This document shows positions 48,494-60,195 of a stretch of DNA of 64,000 nt, piece after piece. Numbering within the stretch: the stretch's first letter is position 1; each line of letters opens with the position of its first letter. The DNA comes from Apostichopus japonicus (taxonomy: Eukaryota; Echinodermata; Holothuroidea; Aspidochirotida; Stichopodidae). The notes beneath the pieces are model-generated. The model was not told the origin of the DNA, did not search any database, and saw only the letters and a program-made list of their open reading frames with translations. The position numbers and the translations under genes are program-made. The stretch lies in NCBI RefSeq assembly GCF_037975245.1, contig NC_092563.1, positions 10,095,001 through 10,159,000 on the forward strand, given 5' to 3'.

Positions 48494-48600
48494 TGACGAC
48501 TATCTGAGCGGAGCGCCACCATCGGTTGGCGCAGAGCGTAGTAGAAAATTTTTAGTTTTACAAACCCCTCAGATGGCCGGAAAAAGGCCCTTCCCGAGTG
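48494..48600 (+). repeat. dispersed repeat R1, copy 3
   Basis: CTATCTGAGCGGAGCGCCAC, CATCGGTTGGCGCAGAGCGT, GAAAATTTTTAG, CAAACCCCTCAGAT and GGCCCTTCCCG. It is preceded at 48463 by CAGAGGCGTAGCCAGGAG, a terminus-like motif shared with other GGCGTAGG-class repeats. Confidence 0.75.
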
Positions 48601-49093
48601 TTCATTCTGGTTCCCTGGCCTCTTGCTAACTTGAGACACCTCAATTTTTATGTAGAAAATGGGCACATTTTTAACCTGGGGAAAAGTGAGGCCCGTGCCC
48701 CCTGTGCCCCCCGGTTCCACCGCCCTTGCCGCCCATGCCCGTGAGAAGTGGTGACTGGGTGAAGAAAAAGCCATGCCGTTTGAAAACATGGGCAGAAAAA
48801 GTGAAAGTAGCGAAACCTAAGGTAAAACGCGCGATAACGAAGTGATTATTTTCCAGGTTAATTGAGACTGTATCAAACGCGAGCTTAGGACAAAAATATT
48901 CAAAGGTAATGGCATTACTAATCCCGATATGTCGTCTTTGAGGTGTGTGGAAAATCCGCAACGACCATCAAAGAGCAATTGAATATTTAGTCTACTTTTC
49001 GATTACGAAAACACGTTTTTTTTAAATTATGACAAAATTTTATGACACCTTTGATTTTTTTTTGGGGGGGGGGCCTCAGATATAGGCCCATTG

Positions 49094-49446
49094 CAGGGGT
49101 GGGCAACCTTTTGAATGAATGGGCCAGATTTTAGGAGTGAAAGATTGACAGGGCCGTACCTAACCAACGGCCTGCTGCTGATTTCAAACCTTTGATTCCG
49201 AGGACGTTCAAGCAATAGGTGTGTGTACTTAATCTGTATTCACAAAACCATAATGTCAATACAGTCCTGTTGATAATTAATGGTGATAATAGACCAACCT
49301 GACAGCATCATAAGTGCAGATAAATTCTAAGCAGCTAGCTGGTGATGATGCAAAATAGATTGATTTTTTTCTTTTTCTTGAGACATCTCACAGGCCGCAA
49401 AAAACCACTGGCGGGCCGCATGTGGCCCGCAGGTTGCCCACCCCTG
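49094..49446. mobile_element. hAT-type MITE, 353 bp (CAGGGGTGGGCAACCT ends)
   Basis: The left end CAGGGGTGGGCAACCT (49094-49109) and the right end AGGTTGCCCACCCCTG (49431-49446) are perfect 16-bp inverted repeats of a form common in hAT MITEs. Internal GGGCCAGATTTTAGG and GGCGGGCCGCATGTGGCCCG are typical. The flanking 8 bp (GCCCATTG and GTCTATAG) do not match, so the target duplication is lost or the copy is rearranged. Confidence 0.85.
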
Positions 49447-50344
49447 GTCTATAGGAACGATGTCCCAAAATTTCCCGGACATATAGGCGAAGGAAGCTAT
49501 CCGCCGCGACTGCATGTGAGTTTCTCGACTTTCTGTCCTGGGAGTCATACCACAAAATGGTGCATTTCCTCATACACCATTATTAATAATTTAAATAACT
49601 AACTAATAAGGCACAGCCCATATCCGAGTTCGTATAGCGAGCTTAGCGCAAATTTGGCGCCAGCATGTTAAACCAGGTTGCTAGGTCTACGAGAATACAT
49701 TTACATGAAATTTGAAAACAAGGATAGCAAGACAAACAACTGTTATTATGTTTTCAGGACCTCACACATGCGCATGTATCGTCAGACTTAGAATAGGTCC
49801 CATGTGTGGTGGCTAAAGTGATGAAGGCATGAAAATAAATCAGTGGTTGTTCGTTGGAGTCCTCAAGCAAGTTACCTCGGTTGCTAGGTGGATTTGCATC
49901 TGGTTATCGGGTGAAATCTGGTCGGAGCGTACTATGTAACCACCATGTACCCAGGGACGTAGCTAAGGCCTGATGATTGGGGGGGGGGTGTAGTGGCTAA
50001 AAATCGGTTTTGAAGCCAGAAAATTCCAACTGCTGCTTTGTACCCCCCACTCTCCCGGTACTCGGCAACGATACGGTCAGTGTCAGTCAGAAAACCCAAT
50101 CTTTCGCGACTGCACTTCCGTACGAACTTGTTGCGATACATTTGTACCCACTGGCACTCATTTCAAAAACTTATTGGCCCCCCCCCCCACCCCAAGCAAA
50201 TATTTTTGTGAAATTCGGGCAATATGCTGATAGCTTTTTGGATAATTTGCAATGTGTTTTTCAGTGGTTATACTGATATTATTATTATTACCCAACAATT
50301 ATCACCAATACGGAAGGGTAATAAGACAGAAAATGATTGTATGC

Positions 50345-50506
50345 TATTTGCATGCGATGTAAATACCGATGCATGCCTGTATGATATGCACATGACCACG
50401 TGTGTTGCGCGCGTAGCGCGCGAAAAATTTTGGTTATATTTTTCGGGCAAGTCGTTACAACCCCCCCCCCCCGACCCACAAAACAAATCGGGCTCCTACG
50501 CCTATG
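50345..50506 (+). repeat. inverted relative of the 9483-9927 MITE
   Basis: TTGCGCGCGTAGCGCGCGAA, AAATTTTGG and TTTCGGGCAAGTCGTTACAA to GGGCTCCTACGCCTATG match the left half of the 9483-9927 MITE in reverse complement. The left end may be CAGGGACGTAGCTAAGG at 49952, but no target duplication is seen. Confidence 0.7.
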
Positions 50507-51339
50507 ACGGTAGTTCTATTAGGCATTTTTTTTGTAGTATTCAAAATCATAAGAAGTTTTGTACGGTGGAGTATAAGAATCGCGAGAAACAATTTCCCAA
50601 AGTGGCAAGGAAAACGTGGTAAATATGACAGGTTAAAGGTCAGTTTTGACCGAAATTTAACAAAAAATTTACAGGAAAAGGCCTAGATAAACTAGAGTGC
50701 GACAGTCGGAAATTCCGACTGTCCCACTCCAATTTTCCAACTAGCGTCAGTTTTACCATGGCTTGGGGGTGAGACACACCCACACCCCCTCTAACGACGT
50801 CCCTGCGCGGTGAATATGGAACACGATCACATGGTTCAGCCTTTGTTGAGTCATGGTGCTCCGTAGCCTTGTCTTCGAACGCCTCAATCACTAAAAGATC
50901 TCTCGGCTTCCGTCGAACTGGCGGAGAAGACGAGGAGCAACCGCAAGAGAGCTTCGACTTCACCAAACATAGCCCGTACTACTGGATTCATCAACTTGAA
51001 TGTTTGTCTTTACCCTTCAACCGACGACAAATAGAACTGGCCTCGGAATAAAGGCAGACTAAGCTTAAGAGATTTGGAGAGCTCAGGGTACCAACTCACG
51101 AGATCTGGGTGGAATTCTCCATTCAGCAACACTGAGTGATATTCGAGGATATGAATCCTAAGATGTGTAAGCCGTAACCAAATAGAGCCACGACACTACT
51201 CTTTTTCCAAATTTGTGGGGGGGGGGGGGACATTTGATATTGTTTCCCCCATCCATCGAAATGTGGGGGGGACGTGTCCCCTGGATTGACGCCCATGATC
51301 CCAAGATAGGTCTATGTATGTTTAGTAGTTAAGTTAATA

Positions 51340-54300
51340 TGGTTTGCCTAAGGTATTGTCAGGCAACTGGAATAAGTGAGAGTGTGAAGGCAGCACACAC
51401 CATATTGCTTGGTGTGAAGCTTTGCCACATACTCTTTACTGTTTCTGTTAGTGGCTTAATAATACTTTGTAATACCTAAGGTCTACACTGGGGGCATATA
51501 TCTAATAGATCAGTAGACTATACTGTATATGATAGGCAATTGGCCTAAGGTATTGTCATGCAACTGGAATAAGCGAGAGTGTGAACTTGTGAAGGCAGCA
51601 CACACCATATTGCTTGGTGTGAAGCTTTGCCACATACTCTTTACTGTTTCTGTTAGTGGCTTAATAATACTTTATAATACCTAAGGTCTACACTGGGGGC
51701 ATATATCTAATAGATCAGTAGACTATACTGTATATGATAGGCGGTTGGCCTAAGGTATTGTCATGCAACTGGAAAAAGTGAGAGTGTGAAGGCAGCACAC
51801 ACCATATCGCTTTGTGTGAAGCTTTGCCACATACTCTTTACTGTTTCTGTTAGTGGCTTAATAATACTTTGTAATACCTAAGGTCTACACTGGGGGCATA
51901 TATCTAATAGATCAGTAGACTATACTGTATATGATAGGCAATTGGCCTAAGGTATTGTCATGCAACTGGAAAAAGCGAGAGTGTGAAGGCAGCACACACC
52001 ATATCGCTTGGTGTGAAGTTTTGCCACATACTCTTTACTGTTTCTGTTAGTGGCTTAATAATACTTTGTAATACCTAAGGTCTACACTGGGGGCATATAT
52101 CTAATAGATCAGTAGACTATACTGTATGTGATAGGCGGTTGGCCTAAGGTATTGTCATGCAACTGGAATAAGTGAGAGTGTGATGGCAGCACACACCATA
52201 TTGCTTGGTGTGAAGCTTTGCCACATACTCTTTACTGTTTCTGTTAGTGGCTTAGTAATACTTTGTAATACCTAAGGTCTACACTGGGGGCATATATCTA
52301 ATAGATCAGTAGACTATACTGTATATGATAGGCGGTTGGCCTAAGGTATTGTCATACAACTGGAATAAGTGAGAGTGTGAAGGCAGCACACACCATATTG
52401 CTTGGTGTGCAGCTTTGCCACATACTCTTTACTGTTTCTGTTAGTGGCTTAATAATACTTTGTAATACCTAAGGTCTACACTGGGGGCATATATCTAATA
52501 GATCAGTAGACTATACTGTATATGATAGGCGGTTGGCCTAAGGTATTGTCTTGCAACTGGAATAAGTGAGAGTGTGAAGGCAGCACACACCATATTGCTT
52601 GGTGTGAAGCTTTGCCACATACTCTTTACTGTTTCTGTTAGTGGCTTAATAATACTTTGTAATACCTAAGGTCTACACTGGGGGGCATATATCTAATAGA
52701 TCAGTAGACTATACTGTATATGATAGGCGGTTGGCCTAAGGTATTGTCTTGCAACTGGAATAAGTGAGAGTGTGAAGGCAGCACACACCATATTGCGTGG
52801 TGTGAAGCTTTGCCACATACTCTTTACTGTTTCTGTTAGTGGCTTAAAAATACTTTGTAATACCTAAGGTCTACACTGGGGGCATATATCTAATAGATCA
52901 GTAGACTATACTGTATATGATAGGCAATTGACCTAAGGTATTGTCATGCAACTGGAATAAGCGAGAGTGTGAAGGCAGCACACACCATATTGCTTGGTGT
53001 GAAGCTTTGCCACATACTCTTTACTGTTTCTGTTAGTGGCTTAATAATACTTTGTAATACCTAAGGTCTACACTGGGGGCATATATCTAATAGATCAGTA
53101 GACTATACTGTATATGATAGGCAATTGGCCTAAGATATTGTCATGCAACTGGAATAAGCGAGAGTGTGAAGGCAGCACACACCATATTGCTTGGTGTGAA
53201 GCTTTGCCACATACTCTTTACTGTTTCTGTTAGTCGCTTAATAATACTTTGTAATACCTAAGGTCTACACTGGGGGCATATATCTAATAGATCAGTAGAC
53301 TATACTGTATGTGATAGGCGGTTGGCCTAAGGTATTGTCTTGCAACTGGAATAAGTGAGAGTGTGAAGGCAGCACACACCATATTGCTTGGTGTGAGGCT
53401 TTGCATACTGTTTACTGTTTCTGTTAGTGGCTTAATAATACTTTGTAATACCTAAGGTCTACACTGGGGGCATATATCTAATAGATCAGTAGACTATACT
53501 GTATATGATAGGCGGTTGGCCTAAGGTATTGTCATGCAACTGGAATAAGTGAGAGTGTGAAGGCAGCACACACCATATTGCTTGGTGTGAAGCTTTGCCA
53601 CATACTCTTTACTGTTTCTGTTAGTCGCTTAATAATTCTTTGTGATACCTAAGGTCTACACTGGGGGCATATATCTAATAGATCAGTAGACTATACTGTA
53701 TGTGATAGGCGGTTGGCCTAAGGTATTGTCTTGCAACTGGAATAAGTGAGAGTGTGAAGGCAGCACACACCATATTGCTTGGTGTGAGGCTTTGCATACT
53801 GTTTACTGTTTCTGTTAGTGGCTTAATAATACTTTGTAATACCTAAGGTCTACACTGGGGGCATATATCTAATAGATCAGTAGACTATACTGTATATGAT
53901 AGGCGGTTGGCCTAAGGTATTGTCATGCAACTGGAATAAGTGAGAGTGTGAAGGCAGCACACACCATATTGCTTGGTGTGAAGCTTTGCCACACACTGTT
54001 TCTGTTAGTGGCTTAATAATACTTTGTAATACCTAAGGTCTACACTGGGGGCATATATCTAATAGATCAGTAGACTATACTGTATATGATAGGCAATTGG
54101 CCTAAGGTATTGTCATGCAACTGGAATAAGTGAGTGTGTGCAGGCAGCACACACCATATTGCTTGGTGTGAAGCTTTGCCACATACTCTTTACTGTTTCT
54201 GTTAGTGGCTTAATAATACTTTGTAATACTTAAGGTCTACACTGGGGGCATATATCTAATAGATCAGTAGACTATACTGTATGTGATAGGCAATTGGCCT

Positions 54301-55858
54301 AAGGTATTGTCATGCAACTGGAATAAGTGAGTGTGTGCAGGCAGCACACACCATATTGCGTGGTGTGAAGCTTTGCCACATACTCTTTACTGTTTCTGTT
54401 AGTGGCTTAAAAATACTTTGTAATACCTAAGGTCTACACTGGGGGCATATATCTAATAGATCAGTAGACTATACTGTATATGATAGGCAATTGACCTAAG
54501 GTATTGTCATGCAACTGGAATAAGCGAGAGTGTGAAGGCAGCACACACCATATTGCTTGGTGTGAAGCTTTGCCACATACTCTTTACTGTTTCTGTTAGT
54601 GGCTTAATAATACTTTGTAATACCTAAGGTCTACACTGGGGGCATATATCTAATAGATCAGTAGACTATACTGTATATGATAGGCAATTGGCCTAAGATA
54701 TTGTCATGCAACTAGAATAAGCGAGAGTGTGAAGGCAGCACACACCATATTGCTTGGTGTGAAGCTTTGCCACATACTCTTTACTGTTTCTGTTAGTCGC
54801 TTAATAATTCTTTGTAATACCTAAGGTCTACACTGGGGGCATATATCTAATAGATCAGTAGACTATACTGTATATGATAGGCGGTTGGCTTAAGGTATTG
54901 TCTTGCAACTGGAATAAGTGAGAGTGTGAAGGCAGCACACACCATATTGCTTGGTGTGAAGCTTTGCCACATACTCTTTACTGTTTCTGTTAGTCGCTTA
55001 ATAATTCTTTGTGATACCTAAGGTCTACACTGGGGGCATATATCTAATAGATCAGTAGACTATACTGTATGTGATAGGCGGTTGGCCTAAGGTATTGTCT
55101 TGCAACTGGAATAAGTGAGAGTGTGAAGGCAGCACACACCATATTGCTTGGTGTGAGGCTTTGCATACTGTTTACTGTTTCTGTTAGTGGCTTAATAATA
55201 CTTTGTAATACCTAAGGTCTACACTGGGGGCATATATCTAATAGATCAGTAGACTATACTGTATATGATAGGCGGTTGGCCTAAGGTATTGTCATGCAAC
55301 TGGAATAAGTGAGAGTGTGAAGGCAGCACACACCATATTGCTTGGTGTGAAGCTTTGCCACACACTGTTTCTGTTAGTGGCTTAATAATACTTTGTAATA
55401 CCTAAGGTCTACACTGGGGGCATATATCTAATAGATCAGTAGACTATACTGTATATGATAGGCAATTGGCCTAAGGTATTGTCATGCAACTGGAATAAGT
55501 GAGTGTGTGCAGGCAGCACACACCATATTGCTTGGTGTGAAGCTTTGCCACATACTCTTTACTGTTTCTGTTAGTGGCTTAATAATACTTTGTAATACCT
55601 AAGGTCTACACTGGGGGCATATATCTAATAGATCAGTAGACTATACTGTATGTGATAGGCAATTGGCCTAAGGTATTGTCATGCAACTGGAATAAGTGAG
55701 TGTGTGCAGGCAACACACACCATATTGCGTGGTGTGAAGCTTTGCCACATACTCTTTACTGTTTCTGTTAGTGGCTGAATAGTACTTTGTAATACTTAAG
55801 GTCTACACTGGGGGCATATATCTAATAGATCAGTAGACTATACTTTATATGATATGTA
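51340..55858. repeat. 197-bp satellite array, about 23 monomers with higher-order structure
   Basis: The monomer runs from TTGGCCTAAGGTATTGTCAT through GGCAGCACACACCATATTGC, CTTTACTGTTTCTGTTAG and ACACTGGGGGCATATATC to GACTATACTGTATATGATAG. The period is 197 bp in most copies. Variant markers (CAATTGG or CGGTTGG junctions, GTGAGGCTTTGCATACTG, CCACACACTGTTTCTG, GCGTGGTG with TTAAAAATAC) recur in the same order about 1.37 and 1.56 kb apart, showing duplication of blocks of 7-8 monomers. It is non-coding. Its left edge lies about 40 bp from the end of the 3.55-kb hAT element. Confidence 0.97.
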
Positions 55859-56079
55859 TATGATACAATATAGGTTTCTCTTAGTTATGAGAGTGTTAGT
55901 TTATTTCAAGATATCACTAGTGTGTAGAGTAAGCAATAAACCACCCATCCCACCCCACCCCCCCCCCAACCCAACCCAGAACAGGCTATTGTACAGTAGG
56001 TTCATCAAATGGTACAAATGTCAGCAGGCCTACACAAAGAATAGCATAGGATTTTAATGTGGTGTGCAATATCAGGTGA

Positions 56080-56250
56080 CTTATTCGTGAGAGTGTGAAA
56101 GTAGCACATACGGTCTAGTTAGGCTTCAAGCTTAGCCACATGCTTTTCATTTTGCAGTCAATGGCTGAAATATTGTATCATTGTGTAGATTTTGCACCAC
56201 AGTATGTTGCCCTTTTTCACATTGAAGGTATGTCAATATATTACATTTTC
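56080..56250 (+). repeat. diverged relative of the satellite monomer (right flank)
   Basis: GAGAGTGTGAAAGTAGCACA, CACATGCTTTTCATTTTGC, AGTCAATGGCTGAAATATTG and TTGCCCTTTTTCACATTGAA. It pairs with 47480-47610. Confidence 0.65.
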
Positions 56251-56679
56251 TTGTTGTGCAGTTTCCTTCCAAATGATCTATCCTTTTCTCCCCCTAAAAA
56301 GTAAATTAAAAGCTGCCTCAGTTGTTGAAATGTTCCCAAGATATTTTCTGTATTGATAGAAATATCAGTTTTTGGTTCCAATGATAATTTGTAGTCATGC
56401 AGGTGGATGAGTGATGTGTTTGTGATGCGTTGCTTTTAAACTTGATATCTCAAGAAAGGAAGCTTGGACCAATTTCATATTAAAACGTTGTTGTGACATG
56501 TTGAGTTCAAGAATCAAGAGACTTATTGTTTTTGGTGGTCAAAGGTCATGTGTAGTCAGAATGTGAAACCCTTGCAAACCATATCTATATGCTGAGCACA
56601 AGAAGACAATAATTTTGGTCATCAGCTGCCGATGTGAGTATTAATTGTCACGTCTCAATACTCTTTGCTAATTGGTCTA

Positions 56680-56819
56680 ATGCAAGCGGCAGCAACATTT
56701 TGGGATCGATTTAAAGCAAAAGAAGGTACACATTTTCATGCACTTAATCAACAGTCTTTCTCCAACATGGAGAAGATTGTAATGAACTTGGTTCCTTGCT
56801 GTGGAAATTTTCTCTTCAG
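56680..56819 (+). CDS. candidate exon with strong donor, unknown protein
   Basis: From ATG 56680 a 46-codon frame (MQAAATFWDRFKAKEGTHFH, then NMEKIVMNLVPCCGNFLF) ends at CTTCAG/GTAAGTG. The same frame is open back to about 56636. The peptide composition is protein-like and the donor is near-consensus, but I recognise no family and no partner exon. Between 56250 and 57940 nothing else is supported beyond poly-C/CA runs. Confidence 0.3.
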
Positions 56820-57949
56820 GTAAGTGTGTGACTTGTCTTTCTCTTTTTTCTTAATAAGCTGTACAGGTTTTTCCTCACAGAAATTACTCATTCTCTGCAA
56901 TTGTGTTAACAAGGCAATGGTCATCTGATGTCAGTAGAATGTGATTTCAAATCATTGTGAACAACATGATATTATTAACTGGACTGGATTTTTTTTTCAT
57001 TTGAATATTCTTGTCAGAATCACTACATGAAATCATAACAAAAGGTGAAAGTATATTTCTGAACAAGAAATGCTGCTAGTGAATATTGTTTACTCTGTGA
57101 GCCTATAATATGCAGTTTTTAGTAGTTGTCACTGTTAAACATAGATTTCCCAAAATCGTGTAAAATAGATTTCAAAACAATTCAGAACTTTTGGTATTTA
57201 CTGTACATAAGTGCAGTGAATGTGTTTACATCTAGAGGCTCTCACACAGAGCAACAATTTGAGTTCCAGTGACCTCTCAAATGGAAAGTTTTAAAAAGCG
57301 CTACAAAAGATGTCAATGATGCCATCTGTGATCTTTCAAAGCAACGCTAGAGTCAATCAGACCCCCACCCCACCCCCATAATTAAAGTTGTGCCCCTCCC
57401 ATGAACAAATCCTACCCAAAGGAAGCTTGATGTTTATGCTGAAAACCTTTATACCTTGCCTTTTTCTGCTGTTCACTGTGACAGGACACAATAAAAAGAA
57501 CATAGCAATGATAAAATCTTGTTTGTTATCCTTTTCTTTGTGCTTTTCATTATTTTGCCTGTACCAAACAGTGTCCCTCTCCACCCCACCCTGACTGCAT
57601 GTAAGAGGGAACTAATGACACTGTTAAGGTTCATCACATACTACTAGTCAGAGCCTGACAATGTTCCACTCTCCCCCACCCCCCACCCCCATGTTTTCAT
57701 GTGGGACTTATTAATTGTGTATATAAATAATTTTTGACCTTTCACATGACATTTCCAGTCACAGGCCCTTTTAATTTTTTCCATTGTCTCATTTCTACTC
57801 AAACAAAGACCAGATGTAGGGTATGGTATGTAGTATAAGGCTTATACTACATGCCATCTCATTGGTGTTATTGTTATGTGTACTTACCCTGTATTGGTAA
57901 TGTTAATTATGACAAGAATGTTTGTTTTTATCGAGGTTGTAAAGGGGAA

Positions 57950-58470
57950 TAGGACCAGGTAGTTACAAAATACCTGTACGTCACCCCTTCCCCGGCGCTC
58001 CTTATGTGAAACCAAACTTTTAATCTAAATGGATCTTTTAACACGTTCCATCATGTTTGAGCACTGAATTGCGTGATTTTTGTACTTGTCATTTGCATGC
58101 CTCAAAGCGATTTCCACGGGTACCTTGAACATGTACTCTTTGCGTGAGAGAACCGGCGAGAATATAATGGACAAAATATGGCTCAAGTTCTCGTTAAAAG
58201 TTAACAACTTCATATACTTTATATAACTTTACATTATTTACTATTATATAAATATAATTTACAATTTACTAATTTATAATTTACTATTATAAAAAACTAT
58301 TATATAACTGTATATACTTTATATACTTGCTTCACTTACGCACTAAACTCGTCACTTTCCAAGCCCACAATATCATAGGTAGATTAATATTAAAATTCAA
58401 TAAGTATATCCTATCCCGACTACATGCAGTTGATAGTCTTGCCTGTACATGGCACTTAGTTGCGTAGCAT
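57950..58470 (+). repeat. intergenic block X4, second copy
   Basis: Direct copy of 15065-15555, ending at CACTTAGTTGCGTAG. In the first copy X5 follows here; in this copy unrelated sequence follows, so the X4/X5 border is a rearrangement breakpoint. From 58471 to 59689 I see no gene or known repeat. Confidence 0.85.
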
Positions 58471-59689
58471 TTGAAAATAGTGGTACGGACATAAGGATTT
58501 TTGCTGCCTCGGGCATTCTTGCGGTATTCGCGGGAAATTTGATCTTCCGTAGCTATTGCCTATGCTCCATTCCTTTTCTATCCGACAGACGAAACTCGAT
58601 TTTGGTATTTAGGATGCCAAAATTTGAAATGCTCGAACGATTTAGTACGAAATTGCACCCTTAAAACGAAAAAATAGTCGTCTATAAAGCATTTTTCACG
58701 AAAACTTGTAATCCGGTTTACAATTCAAAACAGATATTCTTCACGGCAAACTTCCTCCCCATCTTTATTTTGGCTTGAATCTCGTCCGTTTCAACTTGGA
58801 CTGTACCATTATCTTTTGGTGTTGAGAATATACATTTTTATTAATTGAAATATGACAAAGCCATTGAAGAGATTGATATGATTCTAAGCTCCCCTTTTTT
58901 AATTATTAATAATGATTTTTAAGGGATTGACATTAATTTATGTAATGATTTAAACGCATTACAGTTAATAAAAGGATTATCTAAAAACCACTCTCCCCCA
59001 TCGTTTATCAACATCGAACATGCCAAAAGTAAATGTTACATCATATTGTACAGAACTTTCGTGCGTCAGCGGGGAAAATGTATAGAGCTAACTTGCGTTA
59101 GCAGAAATAGTGGAACCCATACCTATCCATGAATCATACCATACTGTACAACGATATACCCCTATCGTGATTTGCGAAGTGTGGCTCAAAGGCGAAAACT
59201 TCTATCATTTAATATATAACATAGGTGGATGCTTGATGTTGCATTTTTTCCTAAATTATCACAATAGGCTAGTTGTACAGAAACTTTGCTTGAACTAAGT
59301 CACTAGTAATATTATAGCATCAGCCATAGGTTTAATAATATGATGCTACAATAAGAGGGTTTGCTTGCTTAAATGATCCTATTATTATATACAGCAACAA
59401 TCATTTTATCCATACATCGCCCATCATGCATTTTTTCTTAAGGCCATCATCCCAGATATTCAATCTCACCACGACTGTACTGTAATAATGTCAAATAAAT
59501 ATGTAGAAATCAGCAATTGATTTTACTCAAAACTTATTCTTTGTTAGCAAGTGGGTTCACTGGATTTTTAAATGCCAGCTTGGGGAGGGGTATTGTTGCT
59601 TCTAGAAGGAGTGTTTTTTTTTTTTAATTATTTACTATTGTCTCCTAGGAAGCTTGTAGAAGTCGATTACTGGTACATCTGTAGTTTAA

Positions 59690-59930
59690 AGAAATGTTAT
59701 TTAAAGACTGATCTTTGTTATCAATGTATTTGATTAAACCGATCCAGTTTAATAAATGAGGCAATTTTCTTTACTGTTTATTTTTTAAGTCATTAAAGTT
59801 TGAAGGGTAAAAAAAAGAAAGAAGAAAAACGGTCAGTTGAAAAGCACCTGTAAACAGCGCCCGCATTCGTTCTCGGATATAGGGTCAAATCATATCCAGA
59901 GCGCCGTTTGAAGAAGACTGTATAACTATT
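59690..59930. repeat. intergenic blocks X3 (direct) and X2 (inverted), with the empty site of the 4.2-kb element
   Basis: 59690-59835 repeats 14580-14745. 59836-59930 is the reverse complement of 10060-10139 joined directly to the sequence right of 14377. The single GAAAAGCACC (59839-59848) is the un-duplicated target of the 10140-14367 element, differing by one base. Confidence 0.9.
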
Positions 59931-60000
59931 TCAAGAAGAATCATGGGTTGAGCTTACTATGCTACTGTAATATTATAACGAGCCCACGACTTCGGCATGT

Positions 60001-60195
60001 AATGTTATAAAGGGACTCGCGAGATAGGGAGGTACTGGAGTATCTTGTGCCGTATTTGACGCTTCTTCAGGAGACGTCTCGAACGGGCGATAGAGGAAAA
60101 CACTGACAGTTCTCACAAAAACAAGTTGACAAGATAGGATTTGATTAGTGATTCGTTATAATTTCTTCTCTGTCAATTCTCTTCTCTCTAATTAA
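60001..60195 (-). repeat. inverted copy of intergenic block X1
   Basis: Reverse complement of 8447-8640. It abuts the start of the unit C duplication at 60196. Confidence 0.85.

Larger units (their letters stand above)
47747..51297. mobile_element. hAT-type element, 3551 bp, non-autonomous with nested repeats
   Basis: The left end CAGGGGCGTCAATCC (47747) and right end GGATTGACGCCCATG (to 51297) are inverted repeats with one mismatch. ATCCCAAG occurs directly outside both (47739-47746 and 51298-51305), an exact 8-bp target duplication. Subterminal GTGGGGGAATCG and CGAAATGTGGGGGG also mirror each other. No transposase was found inside. Instead there are two R1 repeats, a hAT MITE (49094-49446), a copy of the 9483-type MITE, and a GC-richer stretch at 50800-51050 with a 60-codon frame of unknown origin. 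Confidence 0.85.

Noticed and set aside
49094-49446. Target-site duplication for the 353-bp MITE
   Set aside because: The adjacent octamers GCCCATTG and GTCTATAG do not match, so I did not claim an intact insertion.
49952-50805. An element bounded by CAGGGACGT and ACGTCCCTG
   Set aside because: The short inverted ends match, but the flanking 8 bp (CATGTACC and CGCGGTGA) differ and the inside includes an end of another family; probably chance pairing of two repeats.
51340-55858. CRISPR-like regular repeats
   Set aside because: The whole 197-bp unit repeats with no unique spacers, in a clearly eukaryotic context; it is a satellite.
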